This document shows positions 13,212 to 25,700 of a stretch of DNA of 64,000 nt, one piece after another. Each line of letters begins with the position of its first letter. Positions within the stretch are counted from its first letter, which is position 1. The notes under the pieces are model-generated. The model worked only from the letters and a program-made list of their open reading frames with translations. It searched no databases and was not told the origin of the DNA. The stretch comes from Amphirosellinia nigrospora (taxonomy: Eukaryota; Ascomycota; Sordariomycetes; Xylariales; Xylariaceae). Location of the stretch: assembly GCA_004123355.1 (NCBI GenBank), contig SCHM01000002.1, positions 7,413,569 to 7,477,568 on the forward strand. The letters run 5' to 3'. The translations under genes and the position numbers were made by a program.

Positions 13212-13628
13212 GAGCTTGGGGTCGAGGCCAGTCTGCCGGCAGTAGAGAATGAGTCAGAAGAGCGTGGTCGTCCACCCAAAAGACTGGTGGATGACGAGAC
13301 CCAGAGCAGCTGCTACACTGTCTAGCCAAAATACTAGAGCTTCCCAAGCGTCGCATCGCAGCTGTTGTCTAATCTCTACGCTGTCGTACCCGTCGCCCTT
13401 AGACCCCTCTGCCGGAAATGCATCCAGGCGCTCCGAGCAAAGGAGGAGAGGCCAAGACGCTCTAACCTGATCAACTGGCCAGTTAACTGCTGTGCCATGT
13501 GACAGAATTGCGTATGCAAGTCGGACTGTACAGTAGGAGTAGGATGTAGTACGCTGCGAGGAGGTGCTCGGTGATGTTGTTGTAAAGCCGCTGACGGGGC
13601 GGCAAATGGAGAGAGTGTTACTGAGTGA
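13212..13628 (+). pseudogene. Decayed gene fragment with an AT-hook-like motif and cysteine pairs
   Basis: Read in the single frame that starts at 13212, the segment encodes ELGVEASLPAVENESEERG, then RGRPPKRL, which matches the AT-hook core RGRP with flanking basic residues, and later LCRKCIQALRAKEERPRRS and INWPVNCCAM with several cysteines. Four in-frame stop codons (two TAG, two TGA) interrupt it before the final TGA. Coherence over about 130 codons suggests an old gene altered mainly by substitutions rather than chance. The family is not identified. Fungal proteins combining AT-hook-like tails with Cys-rich segments are common, but that resemblance is only an impression. Confidence 0.3.
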
Positions 13629-15183
13629 GGCTGGTGTTCAATTACGAAGAGCTTCGGGGTATGTCTAATCCTAGGCAGCATCTGGGGTGGAGGATCAAGT
13701 ATTTTGTTTTGTTTATGATATAATGTGCCACACTTCGACGGACCTAGAGAGTCCCGGGTTGTCGCACGGCGTTTGTATTCTCTACTGAAGGCCCCAGTCA
13801 CGGGTGTGAGTGACGAGAGGCGGCAACCTGGAAATGCTCTCCCTAGAGAGAGAGGCCTACCCTCTTGTGACTCTACGTCCTTCGTCACATATGGAAAGAT
13901 CTAGTTGTCCCCTACAAAATATATCGTCATTGGGCGCGACCATTGTGACGTTGGGTTGTTCAATGGTCCTTTCGAGCACTGGGTGTTAGTAAAAGTGATG
14001 GGATATCTATCGATACTCCCTGGACCATATTTTAGCACCACCCCTCGGTGTCTCGTTGGGTGCATGTTTTGATCTGGGTGTATGCTTGTATAATCGAGGG
14101 CCCGAACACTCGGCACCGACTTTCAAAAGAAAACCTTTCATATTAACAACAAACGTGTGGCGATGGTGGTCCGCTGGTGGGAGGCGGTGTTTAGTGCTTC
14201 ACAACGATGGATTTGTCGACTAGGTTGTCCGACTTTCCTGAGAGCAGCCAAACGGGCCAGCGTAGTGTCGAAGGTCCTTGATGTGAGGGCTTTTGATTAC
14301 AAGGGATTTTCTGGGTGGGACGAAATCTTCAGTTGAGATTACCTTCTATTAGATTTGCATTCCAGCACCCTCTTACAGCAAGCTAATGCATCCCCAAGTT
14401 TCAAATACTCTAATTGTGGTTCCTCGGTCAACGTAGGAATAGCAATTGTAGTTGGGTCGAATCTTTCCCTCTTTCAGAGCCTACTACAGTAGAGTGTGAT
14501 AGCAATCTAACCGCGGGTCGTTATGACTTCAGCCAATCATGAAAGAGAGGATCTTAGTTTGAAGCATGCTAGCGTTGATCAGCGAGAGCGGCATGTATGG
14601 TATCACGCAGTCCAAGTACTCTCGTGTGTATATAGTTTATAGATTTATACAGAAGTAAAGCTTAGTGGATCGAAGACCTCGTGTCTCATAGCAATGGGAA
14701 TCTCAGGCGCATCTCCATCGAAGCTTTCTATATACTGCCAGCGGCGTTGCAAGTTTCTGGGTTAGCAAGTTGTTGGTCCAGCCAATGTGGGCATAGATCA
14801 TTTCATTCCGTGTGTCTCATTAGTCGTCCCCATTTCTTTCGCGTTTTCCGTTTAGCCAGTACCGATAATTATCCCAGTTCGCACAGACCTCCGACTAATC
14901 CTATCCGGCAACCGAAAAGCCCACTGTTCGGAGGTTGGCTCAAAAATCGTGATGATGGCGAATCAATTCGCTAGTGACATAGAGTTCGTAACATATATAA
15001 TAACGCAAGGTCGTCGGCGAGTGTTTTGAGTAAAAAGGGGTTATAGTAGAAGGGAATGCTAAGAGGCACCAGTAGATGCCTTCTGGGCTTTTTGAATGTC
15101 GAGTCTTTTATCCAATAAAACACCTACTAGTTCCAAGATGTTTTTAATTTGCGTGTCCAAATGGTTGGATGCTTTGCGATGAA

Positions 15184-17430
15184 CTAGATGTAATGGGGGA
15201 TTTGAGACAAACTGAATGAGCTGCGTTTGCGCTTTAAGCTGGTACTTGATCCGCTTAATCCGTCTTGAGAGTGTTCTTCAGCTTTGTCATTCGATCCCTG
15301 ACTTTGGCTGACTGTTAAAGATCCGCCACTGAAGCTATCCCGTATCGGTGTCCTCGAAGTCGAACTAGCTATATTTCCGTGAAGCGCCTGTGTAAAATCG
15401 TGCGGAGGTGCGATCGGCGCACTCATCTGGGGTATTGAATAGTCCTGAATAGCGCTCCTAACACCAGGTGTTCTCGAAAGCGAAAAATCCATCGGGCGGT
15501 CAGGGGGGCTGAAGGGAAACTCATAGAGTAGCTTGATGAAGTACCATACGGCACAGTGCTGGCGGTTCGAGGAGTCGATGAATGACTAGGGGGTTGAAGG
15601 CTATGATTTGACGAGAAAGAACGGTATTGGTGTCTCAAATCGAGGCCAAGGGGCAGAGTAGCAGAAGCCGCTCGTAAACGGGACCGGGTTTGTGATGGTT
15701 GCTGCAAACTTGAGTAATTAATATTGGTCGATTGTAACCCAGAAGCTGTTACACAGTTAGTAATGTGACATTGCAAATGACAGGGATATCTCACTCGTAT
15801 AAGAGCCTGTATCATAGCCTAGAGTACCCCCAGCGCTGCTTCCAATCGTGTCAGATTGGTAAACTGATGTATGCCTCCCAGCCCCTCCAGGGCTACTACT
15901 GCCACCAGAATACGTTCCATAATCGATAGAATCACCTTTCCATGACATGCTTGATCGGAGCGGAGACTGCAGGTTGTCAGATCTTGATCTCGACATCGTT
16001 TCTCGGAGGGAAAGAGGTTGTAGGGGACGAATATGTTGTCGCGACTGGGAGTGCATTTGGACCCCTGCATCTAAACTGTTTTGCCTCGCAAATGGGTTTG
16101 ATGCCCTGGAGGGTCCTCCAATTGGATTTGTTAAGTGGCTCGAGTAGTATCCTCGGTCATTCGATGAGGGGGATAGGGGAGATAGGATATCGGAGCTACT
16201 CATTGTTCCAGAGGGCGTGAAACCAATACCACCAAACGCAGGGCTGAGTCCGGTTGGTGAGAGATGATCGTCGTTGTCGCGCCTCATTGTGTCTACAAGC
16301 AACGGCCGTATGATATGATCTGCATAGGATGACGACCCAAAATCCACGGGAGGCGTGATCGGGGTTCCCAAGGCATGCACTGCCCCGTAAGGAGAATGCA
16401 AAGCTTGGACATTATCGAAATCATCGGGCACAGCGCGCATTTTAACCATTCGGTCTCTATCGTCCGCCGTCATCCGTTTGATTTTGGCTCTCCTGTAAAC
16501 TGTCAGAACCATAATGATGGGGGGTCACCGTACCGTCCTTACCGGTTCTGGAACCAGACTTGAACCTGCCTGGGGCTGAGGCCTGGTATCTCGCGAGATA
16601 ATCGCTCCCGATGCGCCGCATCTGGGTGTGGTTGTTTCGCAAACTCGCTCATCAGGAAGCGAGTTTGCTGGTGAGTGAGCCTGCAACAAGTCAGTCATAT
16701 CCATAAAAACTAGGCATCATTCCTACCTAAACCTCTTCATCTTCCTCCGAGCAGCTGTTCGTTCAGCCGCGGTTTGTGGCTGGTTTGATGCTCTATCTTC
16801 ACCATCGCCCTCTACATCTCCATCTCCCTCTGTCATGTCGTCCTCGTCAACGACCTCCTCGTCCTCATCCTTAGATATGATGGGTTCATCAGGCCCCCCT
16901 ATACCAATGCCAGCGTGAGCGTTCTGTTCTACCGATGACACAGAAATAGGCGGGTTTTGCTCGATTGCCAGTTGTGTATTTTCGGTAGCCCTTCCCGGTT
17001 CCTCCTGGATGGTTTCAGCCTTGATCGCGTAGGCAGCCCCTGAGATACCTGTTTGCTCTTGGGTTATAGGTTCGGCTTTCGGCTGTCGCAAGCCCAAGGG
17101 GTCAGGAATACGGTGCTGACTTGTTTGAGGACTCAGAGTGCCTGGACTTGACTGGCCATGTGAATCCAAGTTATTGTTGTGGACGCTCGAGGAGCGCTGT
17201 TGGGATGCGGCTTCATTATTGTTCCCAGGACCAGATACCTGTTCGTAGGACTGTCCAAAAATGCCGCTTTCCACGGGGGGAAGAAACGAATAATGCCCTT
17301 GCCAATCAGGCTGTGTGGAAAGCGAGCCGTCGTAGCTGGACATGCGTGGGCTTGTAGACTTTTGAAAGTCGGTCTTGAATTTGCTAGACCAGTGGCTTTG
17401 TTCCGTTTCGAAGTGCCTAGTAACGAGCAT
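15184..17430 (-). CDS. Homeobox transcription factor
   Basis: Nuclear DNA-binding regulator. Four exons on the - strand (17430-16727, 16680-16543, 16492-15795, 15745-15184) with introns of 46, 50 and 49 bases. The joined homeodomain reads RRKMKRFR|LTHQQTRFLMSEFA.. and ends in the helix-3 signature RQVQVWFQNR|RAKIKRMT, so one intron lies at the N-terminal arm and another inside the recognition helix. The N-terminal third is Ser/Gln-rich with an acidic patch before the homeodomain; the region after it carries DDFDNVQALHSPYGAVHALG, which I believe is conserved in ascomycete homologues. The tail is Ser/Pro-rich and ends SLSQIPHYI. One base appears missing in a C run near 15510, after which the frame resumes as RPMDFSLSRTPGVRS; restoring it gives about 700 residues. 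The start may instead be the inner ATG at 17341 (MSSYDGSLS). Targets are unknown. Confidence 0.85.
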
Positions 17431-18122
17431 TGGGAAATATTAACGAAGTAGTTTGGATGTGATATGAGGGGAAGGTTTCACTGCCGTGTCCGACAGCGTC
17501 CTAGTATGGTGTTGCAGCAGCAATGATAATCGACAAAATTCTGGTAGCTGTTGGAGACGAATCAAGTTTTGAGGGTTTGCGAAAACACAACAAGCGATTT
17601 TGCAGAGAAACCACAACCGTGCCGAAGGTATCGTTGATTCCAATGCAACAGTTTCAATCAGCGTCCAAGCCGACGTGCTTTGGCTATTGTAATGTCTATG
17701 ATGGTTAGGCCAGGGTGATGCCACAACTATTTGTTGTCGTGATTTTGCGAAGATGAAGGTTTCTTCTCTGTGATTCGAGTCCTCAGCGTAGACCAGAAAG
17801 GCGGCTCAGCTAGGTGTCGTCCCAAGAGTGATCGTGAAGAATACGATTCCTTGCACAGTAATTTATCCTCGTAAAGGATAGCACATAGGTCGATCGAAGG
17901 CAAGAATCTTGTGAGGCAGGATAGGCTATTGTCAAACGAAGGTATAACTGGCCTTAAAGAGCAAAGGCGACGACAAGGCTGCTGGGCAGATAAACGACAG
18001 ATATGTAGTCCAAATGAATAGGACGTGGTGAAGCTGGTTGCTAGGTTCGGGTAGGGTTTCTATAAAATGTAAAACCTCGAACGATGCTTGGGCTGGTGGG
18101 GGTCGATCGCCTCAAGTCCAGG

Positions 18123-18140
18123 CAGTGGCGGGCCCAGCGT
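18123..18140 (+). repeat. Solitary hAT-like terminal sequence (weak)
   Basis: CAGTGGCGGGCCCAGCG resembles the CAGNGGCGGANCCAG consensus found at the ends of many hAT DNA transposons. I could not find a matching inverted copy with the same internal bases nearby, nor a transposase fragment, so at most it is one end of a lost element. Confidence 0.15.
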
Positions 18141-19239
18141 TATGTATAGAATGGGTCCTTGAAGGTTACCCGTGGTTACAACAAAGGCACTCTTACGAGG
18201 GAGTCCCTTGCTCGTAGAAGACGACAGGATGTGGGTTTAATACCGACGGGTACCGCTTATCCTTACGGACAAATGTCTAGGGAGGGAGGACCCGAACACA
18301 GAGCAGGGGCGCCACGCGCTGCGACTACGTTGGAGAAGGGTCAAAAGCCGTAGTGCTTCTTTTTGGGTTAGCTCAGACTGCTTGATACGGTATTGACCAT
18401 AAACGGTAGCGGTATTGAGAAGAGACTGGACTAATGACGTTCTATGGCCAGGTTTCCCCAAGAGAACTACACGGTATATGGTTAGCCAAGGTCACAATGA
18501 AGAAGTCGTACATGGAGACAGCTGAGCCACACGCCCTGTGTTTTGGAGGACAACACGAGCGACAGCCTCCGAGCTCGAGCAACATCGAAGTGTCTGTTCT
18601 CGGCTGAATGGCTAATGCCGTGTCATGGTGGTGTGCCTAAGGACCAACAGAAAGACCCTTGCCGTCGCGGCCCCCAAGCGACCGGAATGTCAACAGGGAC
18701 TAGGAAGCACCGCATGAGAGGGAAAGGTACCTTGGGACGTGGGATCCAAACCCAATGAGAAGGTTCTCCAAGCTGGCATAACTATAGTCCTATAAACTCT
18801 GATACGTCTGTATGACGAGGTAACGGTACTGTGTCCACCTCACACCAGGAAGCTCTTGGAGACTGGAAATACATTCAACAATACGCAAAGACAAGTATAT
18901 CGCATGGGCTAGGATAACTGGGCGCCACTCATTCGCTAGCCATGATATGAGGTGGGCAGAGATGGCGGATGAACGCATAACTGTAGTCGAGAGCGCTGAA
19001 CGCATGAGCCAATAGGAACATGGCACTAGGTGGGTGTGCACATCTGAATCTGCGGGATGGTCTCGATACATTTGCTCAGGATCACATCCGAATCGGTAGC
19101 AAAGCAGGCATAGCATGGCATGCGAGTGGAGAGGGCTACGAAATGCGCAAGGGCGTTTTTGTTGATTTGTGATGGTTTAACTGCTTGTATCAACCCCAGA
19201 GCTGACGGCAGGGAGCCAACCATGAGGAGATCACCGAGA

Positions 19240-19455
19240 TCTTCCTAGTCAAAAGGCTGGTTTGCGTTGGATCATGGAACACCGATTTGGAGCACGTAGA
19301 AGATTGCCCCCCATACCGGTGCTACACTAGATAGGGCGTAATGTTTATGCTTACTGACAGGTCTATGTTATGTTTGTCTGCCTCGAGCCGGGGGTTCGAC
19401 AGTCAGCGCCCTTGCCTTAGCACAACGACGCTCCAGATCTGACCAACGAGAGCTT
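19240..19455 (-). repeat. Possible tRNA-derived SINE relic
   Basis: Read on the - strand the stretch contains TTGGTCAGATCTGGAGCG, which loosely resembles a pol III A box, and about 40 bases on GTCGAACCC, which looks like a B box (GTTCGAACCC) lacking one T. No cloverleaf can be drawn because the arm expected around the B box does not pair, so it is not a working tRNA. A tRNA-derived SINE head is one reading; chance is another. Confidence 0.2.
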
Positions 19456-22400
19456 TAACTACACTCCTCCGCACAATAGGAAGATGGGTTTGATCTAAGA
19501 AATAGGAGCCTGTCTGCAAGATCTGCAAGACAGCTACTCGGCCTTCCAGCAACAGGATTAGCAGGGCTCTGGCGGTGGTTCCAGGTACTTGAGGGTTCGT
19601 GGCAAGTTGCTCCGAAGAGCCGTAGCCTGATATGATGTGTTACCAGCGGAGCTCGGTGGGGCTTGGTGTGACAGCATCAAATAGCCAGCTCCTTCATGGA
19701 TTATAGGTATGTAAGTATGGAGGTATACATTCCTACATCGTGGTAGCACGCGTCCGGGCCTCCGACCGCATGGCCTCCTAGAACAAGCCGCGCTGGAGTA
19801 AAGGAAGGGCGAGGGATTGCAGGTGGAGTAGCACTCTCATCAAGATGTTCGAATGGTGAGATGTTTCGAGGATGGAGCTCATGACAAGGACCAGGCCTGG
19901 TGTGGGAGATGAAATGTTATGTGGACAAAATCAGAAGACACCGCCTTCGCCCGTCATGTCCCAGCACCGGAGAAATGAGAGGCAGGCATGGTGGCGGTAG
20001 TGGTTTGTCGGCGTTGATAGCGGCGCCATCAAGATGTGCCCAAATGGTTCGAAGGTGCTTCGACGACCGTTTCTGAGAAGTCCATAGCCTAGACTAAATT
20101 TTCGGCAGGTGGGTATAATGCCAAGAAAGTGCCGACGGAATATACCTCTGCAGCAAGGGTATCATCAGCCCGCTGCGGTTTCATCAGGGGCCTAGGGCCG
20201 ACATGGGTCTGAATGGGGACACACCATCGGTACTGAGATGTGGTCAGCCACCGCCAGAGCCAGCCATACATCGGCATACCCACCGTAGAGCTCAAACAAA
20301 TGGGAGATTGTGTACACCACGCCAAGACTTTGTCGAGGATCACCGCCAATTTTGGTACCTGAAAACCGATGAGCGGAAGAGTTCGGCTCCTTATTATGGA
20401 GGCACGGGATTGACAGAAAACGAGTACACTACAAGAGTTTGCGCAAGGTGAGGCCCGAGGTCGATGTGCCGAAGCCACGAAGCCAACAGTATCCCAGCAG
20501 ATGTTTGTTATATAATTCGATGGCTGGGGCTGCACGGTAATGGTAAGTCAAGGGTCCTGCGGCTTGTGGCTTGACCCTATGCTATATCACCTACGTCGCA
20601 AAAGAGATGACGGAGGGGGACAGGCATGCAAAAAGCCAACGATACTTTGTTTATTACGATCCCGTGCCTAGGCCATCTTAGGGAACCCGTTGATCAACCA
20701 CTTGATCGACAGCAAGGGCACCCTTTGTCTTCGGAACATGCGCCGCAATCGCCGCAAGACTGACTTCAAGCAAAGAGCATAGGTGCGTGACGAAGTAGCT
20801 TAGTGAGATGAACGGGGTTGGGACCTGGGTAGAGAATAAGAAGTCATGTATGCGTCTACTCATATACCTACCTACCTATCTATCTCTTGATCCGGCATCT
20901 CATATCTCATGGTATCATACTAGTCTTCCGTCCATCATTGACAAGTATCTAGGTTAGATGGAACACAGAACCTCGATAGAGTCTAGGAGTGATCGTCGTC
21001 GAGTGGGACCCGCGGGTTGCGGTACCTGCATATCGGTGTATCGGCTAGCTTCTCCGGGAGGGAAGAGCATGGATATGAATAATGGATAATAGAACTGTAG
21101 GTGGAGAATAGGTATTCGGTATGCTCATTGACACGGGGTATGGAGTTTTAGGGTTCCAACACGATCTCGGGTATAGCACATTGCATCTTCGGAACCATCA
21201 GATCACCTGCTGGGCACTGTCGCCGATTTATTGCAAGCCTTGCCAGCTGAGAGACAGCTGTCCATCAGTAGAACGGGCCGCTCCCCGGCTGGGCACCGCT
21301 GTAGAATCTCCATCCTCTCTAGATATAAGTACTAGACAGTAGATACGGAGAAGAAGTAATCTTTTCCTCGTATGAAGATGGAGCGTTGGTACCTCGCCCT
21401 ATTTAAGCACCAGCTATGGCGTGCTGAGAAAGCCGGTGTTGCAACGGCCTATCATACAATCGCTATGAATATCTTTGTAATGTAATAAACGTTAATAATC
21501 ATAGGGCTACGAATACCTACGTCGAATCGAGACGAATTAAGCAGCCGTGGAGATGATGTACCTGTAATGTACACTTGGTAGTTAATATGCTGCATGTATG
21601 TGGGACTCTATTGGCTAGATAGTTTTAGCCCAAGAGCCCTTCCATGAAAAAGAAAGAAAACGGACTGGCCCAATCGGAGTGTACAGTGAAGCTCTAGCAA
21701 GTAGGTATCTTCCATTGGTGGAGTCGGCCGAACATGGTTGTCGTTATTAGCGCGTCTAAGTACTGTGCGCCAACTGCCGACAGGTAGCCACCGCAGACAT
21801 GAATGTATTACTCTAGGATATACCATGTATGTTGTATGCTATGATGCTTAGCGCTTCTTGGATAGGAACCGAAGGCGCTATGTGGTGTTGAAGGGAGAGA
21901 GAGTTCATCGTGACCTACCTAGTCTAGGCGCCGGATCCAACGGGCTCTACCGACACACCGGAGATAATGTAGATATGTAGTACATTTTAGGTATAGTAAA
22001 GGCTTATTCTCCGAATGGCGGAATATTATTATTGAGAGAACTGGATTAAGTGCCCTTCTAAGTGTACGACTGGCTGGCGAGTTGACGTCTCTTTGAAATA
22101 GGAAATAAAATAAACAAATAAAAACTCAAACAGAAGCAAGCACATTCTCAGATTCATCTTGAACAACAGCGTAGGTACTTGTACATTCATGCGATTCACA
22201 CGCATCCCCTAGTGCAAAATGATGAGCTGCAAGGATTATCACGTAGTTAGTATAGGTAGTTTGCTCTTGCGGCTGTCGAACCTATAGTTTCAGAACCCAT
22301 TGCGGAAGCTCGAGGGTCAGAGAAAGAAAAAGTTCCACCAAGTAAATGGCCCATCTCCTCTCCTCTCTCTATCGATTTTTTTTTCTCTAGCCGCATCTGT

Positions 22401-22767
22401 TCCATCCCTTGCACACAGATACTGTACATCATGCAAAGCGTAGATCTTACTACAACGGCGTCTAATGTTACTAATAACAACAAACTAATACATCTCGAAA
22501 GGCACTTTCGCCATGTAATGTAACGGCTATGATCTCAACCTATCAAAAAGCACCAAAGAGTATTTTGTCTCTCAGGTTGTCCCCTACTCGCGTCTCCACG
22601 AGGACTCGGAAACACCGTTAGACGAGCTGTATATAAAGAATGCAATTAGCGAAGAAGAAGAAAAGATGTACCTATCAAATACCTAGGTACCTACGGGTAA
22701 GCCCACGACTGCCCGGAGGTGACCTGCCACTGTCACTAAGTGCACCACTCCAGTGTTCGGGCACCTA

Positions 22768-22785
22768 TCTCTCTCTCTCTCTCTT
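22768..22785. repeat. TC dinucleotide microsatellite
   Basis: Uninterrupted (TC)n of about nine units in a non-coding stretch. Confidence 0.85.
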
Positions 22786-25700
22786 TGACATCGAACATTA
22801 GCCCTACCCAGACTAAATGCCTTGTGACCCTTGCGTACCATGGGTGTGGGATTTTCACCCTTCAATATTATTTCCAACACTGAAACACGCGTTCCTTTGT
22901 GTCAGCCATCCTAGAGGAACAATCTCAATAAAACCATCCATCCTGGCCCGGGGAGCGCGCACGTTGTGCTTCAGGCTTCTCTAATGCCGTCCGACAACAT
23001 TCGATGACCGCCCAGAAATACACTACACTCAGCATTCATCATTTTATCATTTCATCATCCTTGTGGTCGGTCGTTGTCGTCGTCATTGCTTGTCGCAGAC
23101 CGACTGGACAGTACCCATAACACCGCAGTTCACGTCTTCCATGGGGAGACATGTCCAAGGGTTCTGTCCGCTTTCGCTCTGCTGCTGCTTTTTCTCTGCC
23201 TGCTGTCCGCACGGGCGCGTGTGTGCGCGCGAAGAGTCGTACGTACGAGTCAGTATCACGAAGAACAAAAGTGGATATGACAGCGCAAAGGCCCATGGAG
23301 CCCGTTCCCAGACGCCGGATACACTGACACTGTACTGTACTATGCCCTCACTGCCTGACGCATCTCTAGTATACGGGATCCTAAGCAGGCCGCCAGCTTG
23401 CTTCCTGCTTGTGCTTGCAAGTCTTCTGTTCGACGCATCCATGGCCCATGGTCCATGGAAATTACACAAAACACGCGCACGTACCATGGTACCTCGTGAG
23501 AATTCTCGGGCCTGTAACGTACAAGTAGGTACCGCAACACCGAGGAAGCGTGACTATTTCCGCCGCTGTCCTACCGAAACTAGCCAGCCTCACACGCCAC
23601 GTCGCTGCGGAAAGTATCTTTTGGAAAAGTATACCCAGGCTCGTTTTTCATACTGCCACCTACTCTAACTTAGTATGCCTTTTTCTTTTCATAACGCTAC
23701 AGCTATCCTAGGCGAATCTGGAACTACCATGTTTTTACGCGACGGCATTCTCGTCGCGCAGATTCATCCGCCATTCAAATGTACAAGATTGGCTACGTGT
23801 CGTGCACATGGGCTTGTCGCAGAAACTGCAGCCTCCCAGGCAGGGGCCCATCCCAAGCTGACAGACTGATCGTGACCGATCGGAGATTCTTGGCCATGGG
23901 TTCTCCAGACAAGTTGCATTATCCTGACAGGCATATTATGCGAGAAATAACCAGGGCTGGACGGTTAAGCGGGATCGTCGCCAGCCACAATACAACCCTA
24001 CAAGTTGTCAGTACTATCTATGTACTTACGATACCTCTTACACTCCACCACACTCTTGTTAGTAAGTCTTTCACATTGGTACTTATGACACTTTGAGCCA
24101 GGTATCTATTGAGTACGGACAACAGAACTTCACGGCATAACTCCAAACACGAAATCACGTACGGTCAAAAATACTGCCTATGGATCGCTTCGCGACCTGT
24201 TTTCATCCGGCAGCACCAAATTCCCGCCGACAGCTTATTATCTCGTGTACATTAATTATTATTTACTAAACCGATCTTAGAGGATTACCTAGAATTCACA
24301 TTATAGCTGGCCACACAAGACCAGCGGGCGCCGCCCCGGTGCGGACATCCGCATGACACTTTGGTATCTACCGTTTCAAAGACAAGGTTGCATTGAGCAA
24401 AGAATATCCTCAACAGCTTTACTCTATTCGAGGAGAACACCATTTCATATGGGTCGATATCTGTTGTTGTGCTTGCTGATATCGACATATTTTGAGAATA
24501 AATAACAAGAACGGCGTGATTAGCTAACTTTATCCTTCACCACAGGATGGACTATTAAGCTACGAGCCATGAAGTATCCTATATTTAGTTTGGTTATATG
24601 TTTAGGTGCTGATAAAGTTTGGTGGCGCCTTTGCTTCTAAAATTTCACCAATCTGGCCCTATTACCGAAGTGAGCCCGCTGGCCTTAGGACCAGATACTG
24701 ATTGACTATATCGTAATCGCCATTGGGCTGTCGTGCTAGCCTTTGTCCTACCTCCTGCCTCCTACATGAACTATGGTTAGGTTACCTGCATGAGATTTCG
24801 GCACGTGTGCCTCGTCGACTCGTTATCCGCGGTACTATATTCTAGGATGTCACATCACGGCTATCTCTTGCTGCTCCTTCCGATGGAATCCCAGCTCCTC
24901 GACTTTTCTATGTTGGTGGTGTGCACCACTTTCCACTCACCATGGCCGCCATAAGCAAGGGTCGGCTGTACGAGAAAGCAACAAACCCTTTCGGGGAGAA
25001 GATCTCGACTCCTGACGTGGATCTTCTTAGTGTTTTAGCTTATCTACACATCGGTAGATGTAAAGTCTTCGTCTGGCTCTGGTATAGAAAGCATCGGGCC
25101 GATGACAGCTCTCAGGACTTAATGCAATCACTCTAGGGGGCTTGGCGTTGGTACAACGCAAAGCCTGATTAATTCCCCGATGGCTGTGGCTCAAGCGGCC
25201 ATGTCATAACCTGAGATACTGCACCCTAGTCGCGGTGTTGGGTTTTTGGTTAGCTAGCGAACGCCATTGAGCTTCCAATACCGCTTTGTCGGTAATCGCA
25301 TGTCACAATTTCATCATGTCCATAGTGTGACCGGAGAAGTATTCTTTGTTTTGAATAAAGCGGACACGGGACGTGGTCAGCACCGGCGGTTAATTCCCAC
25401 TTCTTGGGTGCTTAAAGATGCTCTTTGAGAAGACTTTCAGAGTCAGTCGGGTGGTTCCTCGTCCAACTTCAGGTATACCGGCGGTTACGTGCTGCGACCT
25501 CCTATTCGTCGCTCCAGCTTTTACGCATCACAGAGCAAGAACTAAGCTCGAAGAGTGCCACACGCACTTTCTCTCAATTCATCGCCTTGCAGGACGTGGA
25601 CATCCTGTTCCTGTTCCTGACATGCTTACAGAGTTAGGGGTGGGCAGCACAACAGAATGTGGGGGAGGCGATCCACGGCTCCGAACCGGTTTCTTAGGTG

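Larger units (their letters stand above)
7642..15183. other. Gene-poor 7.5 kb block with decayed fragments
   Basis: No intact gene was found on either strand. Open frames are short and overlap without codon logic. Stop codons of the TAG/TAA type are dense and TA dinucleotides look abundant, as expected of old sequence altered by repeat-induced point mutation, although I did not compute an index. Two pieces look protein-derived: 10821-11081 and 13212-13628, listed separately. A CAA/CAG-type triplet run lies at 12823-12862. No terminal repeats, reverse-transcriptase or transposase motifs could be recognised, so no element family is assigned. Confidence 0.5.

Noticed and set aside
13376-13888. 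170-codon open frame on the - strand
   Set aside because: It is opposite to the AT-hook remnant on the + strand, which makes better protein sense.
20089-20535. 148-codon open frame on the - strand
   Set aside because: No recognisable domain; an overlapping frame on the other strand is equally plausible.
21300-21500. TATA-like CTATTTAAG followed by AATAAA, recalling an LTR
   Set aside because: No matching second copy, primer-binding site or internal coding region was seen, so no element is called.
23063-23668. 201-codon open frame on the + strand
   Set aside because: Overlapped by comparable frames on both strands, odd composition, no family motif and no promoter or intron context.
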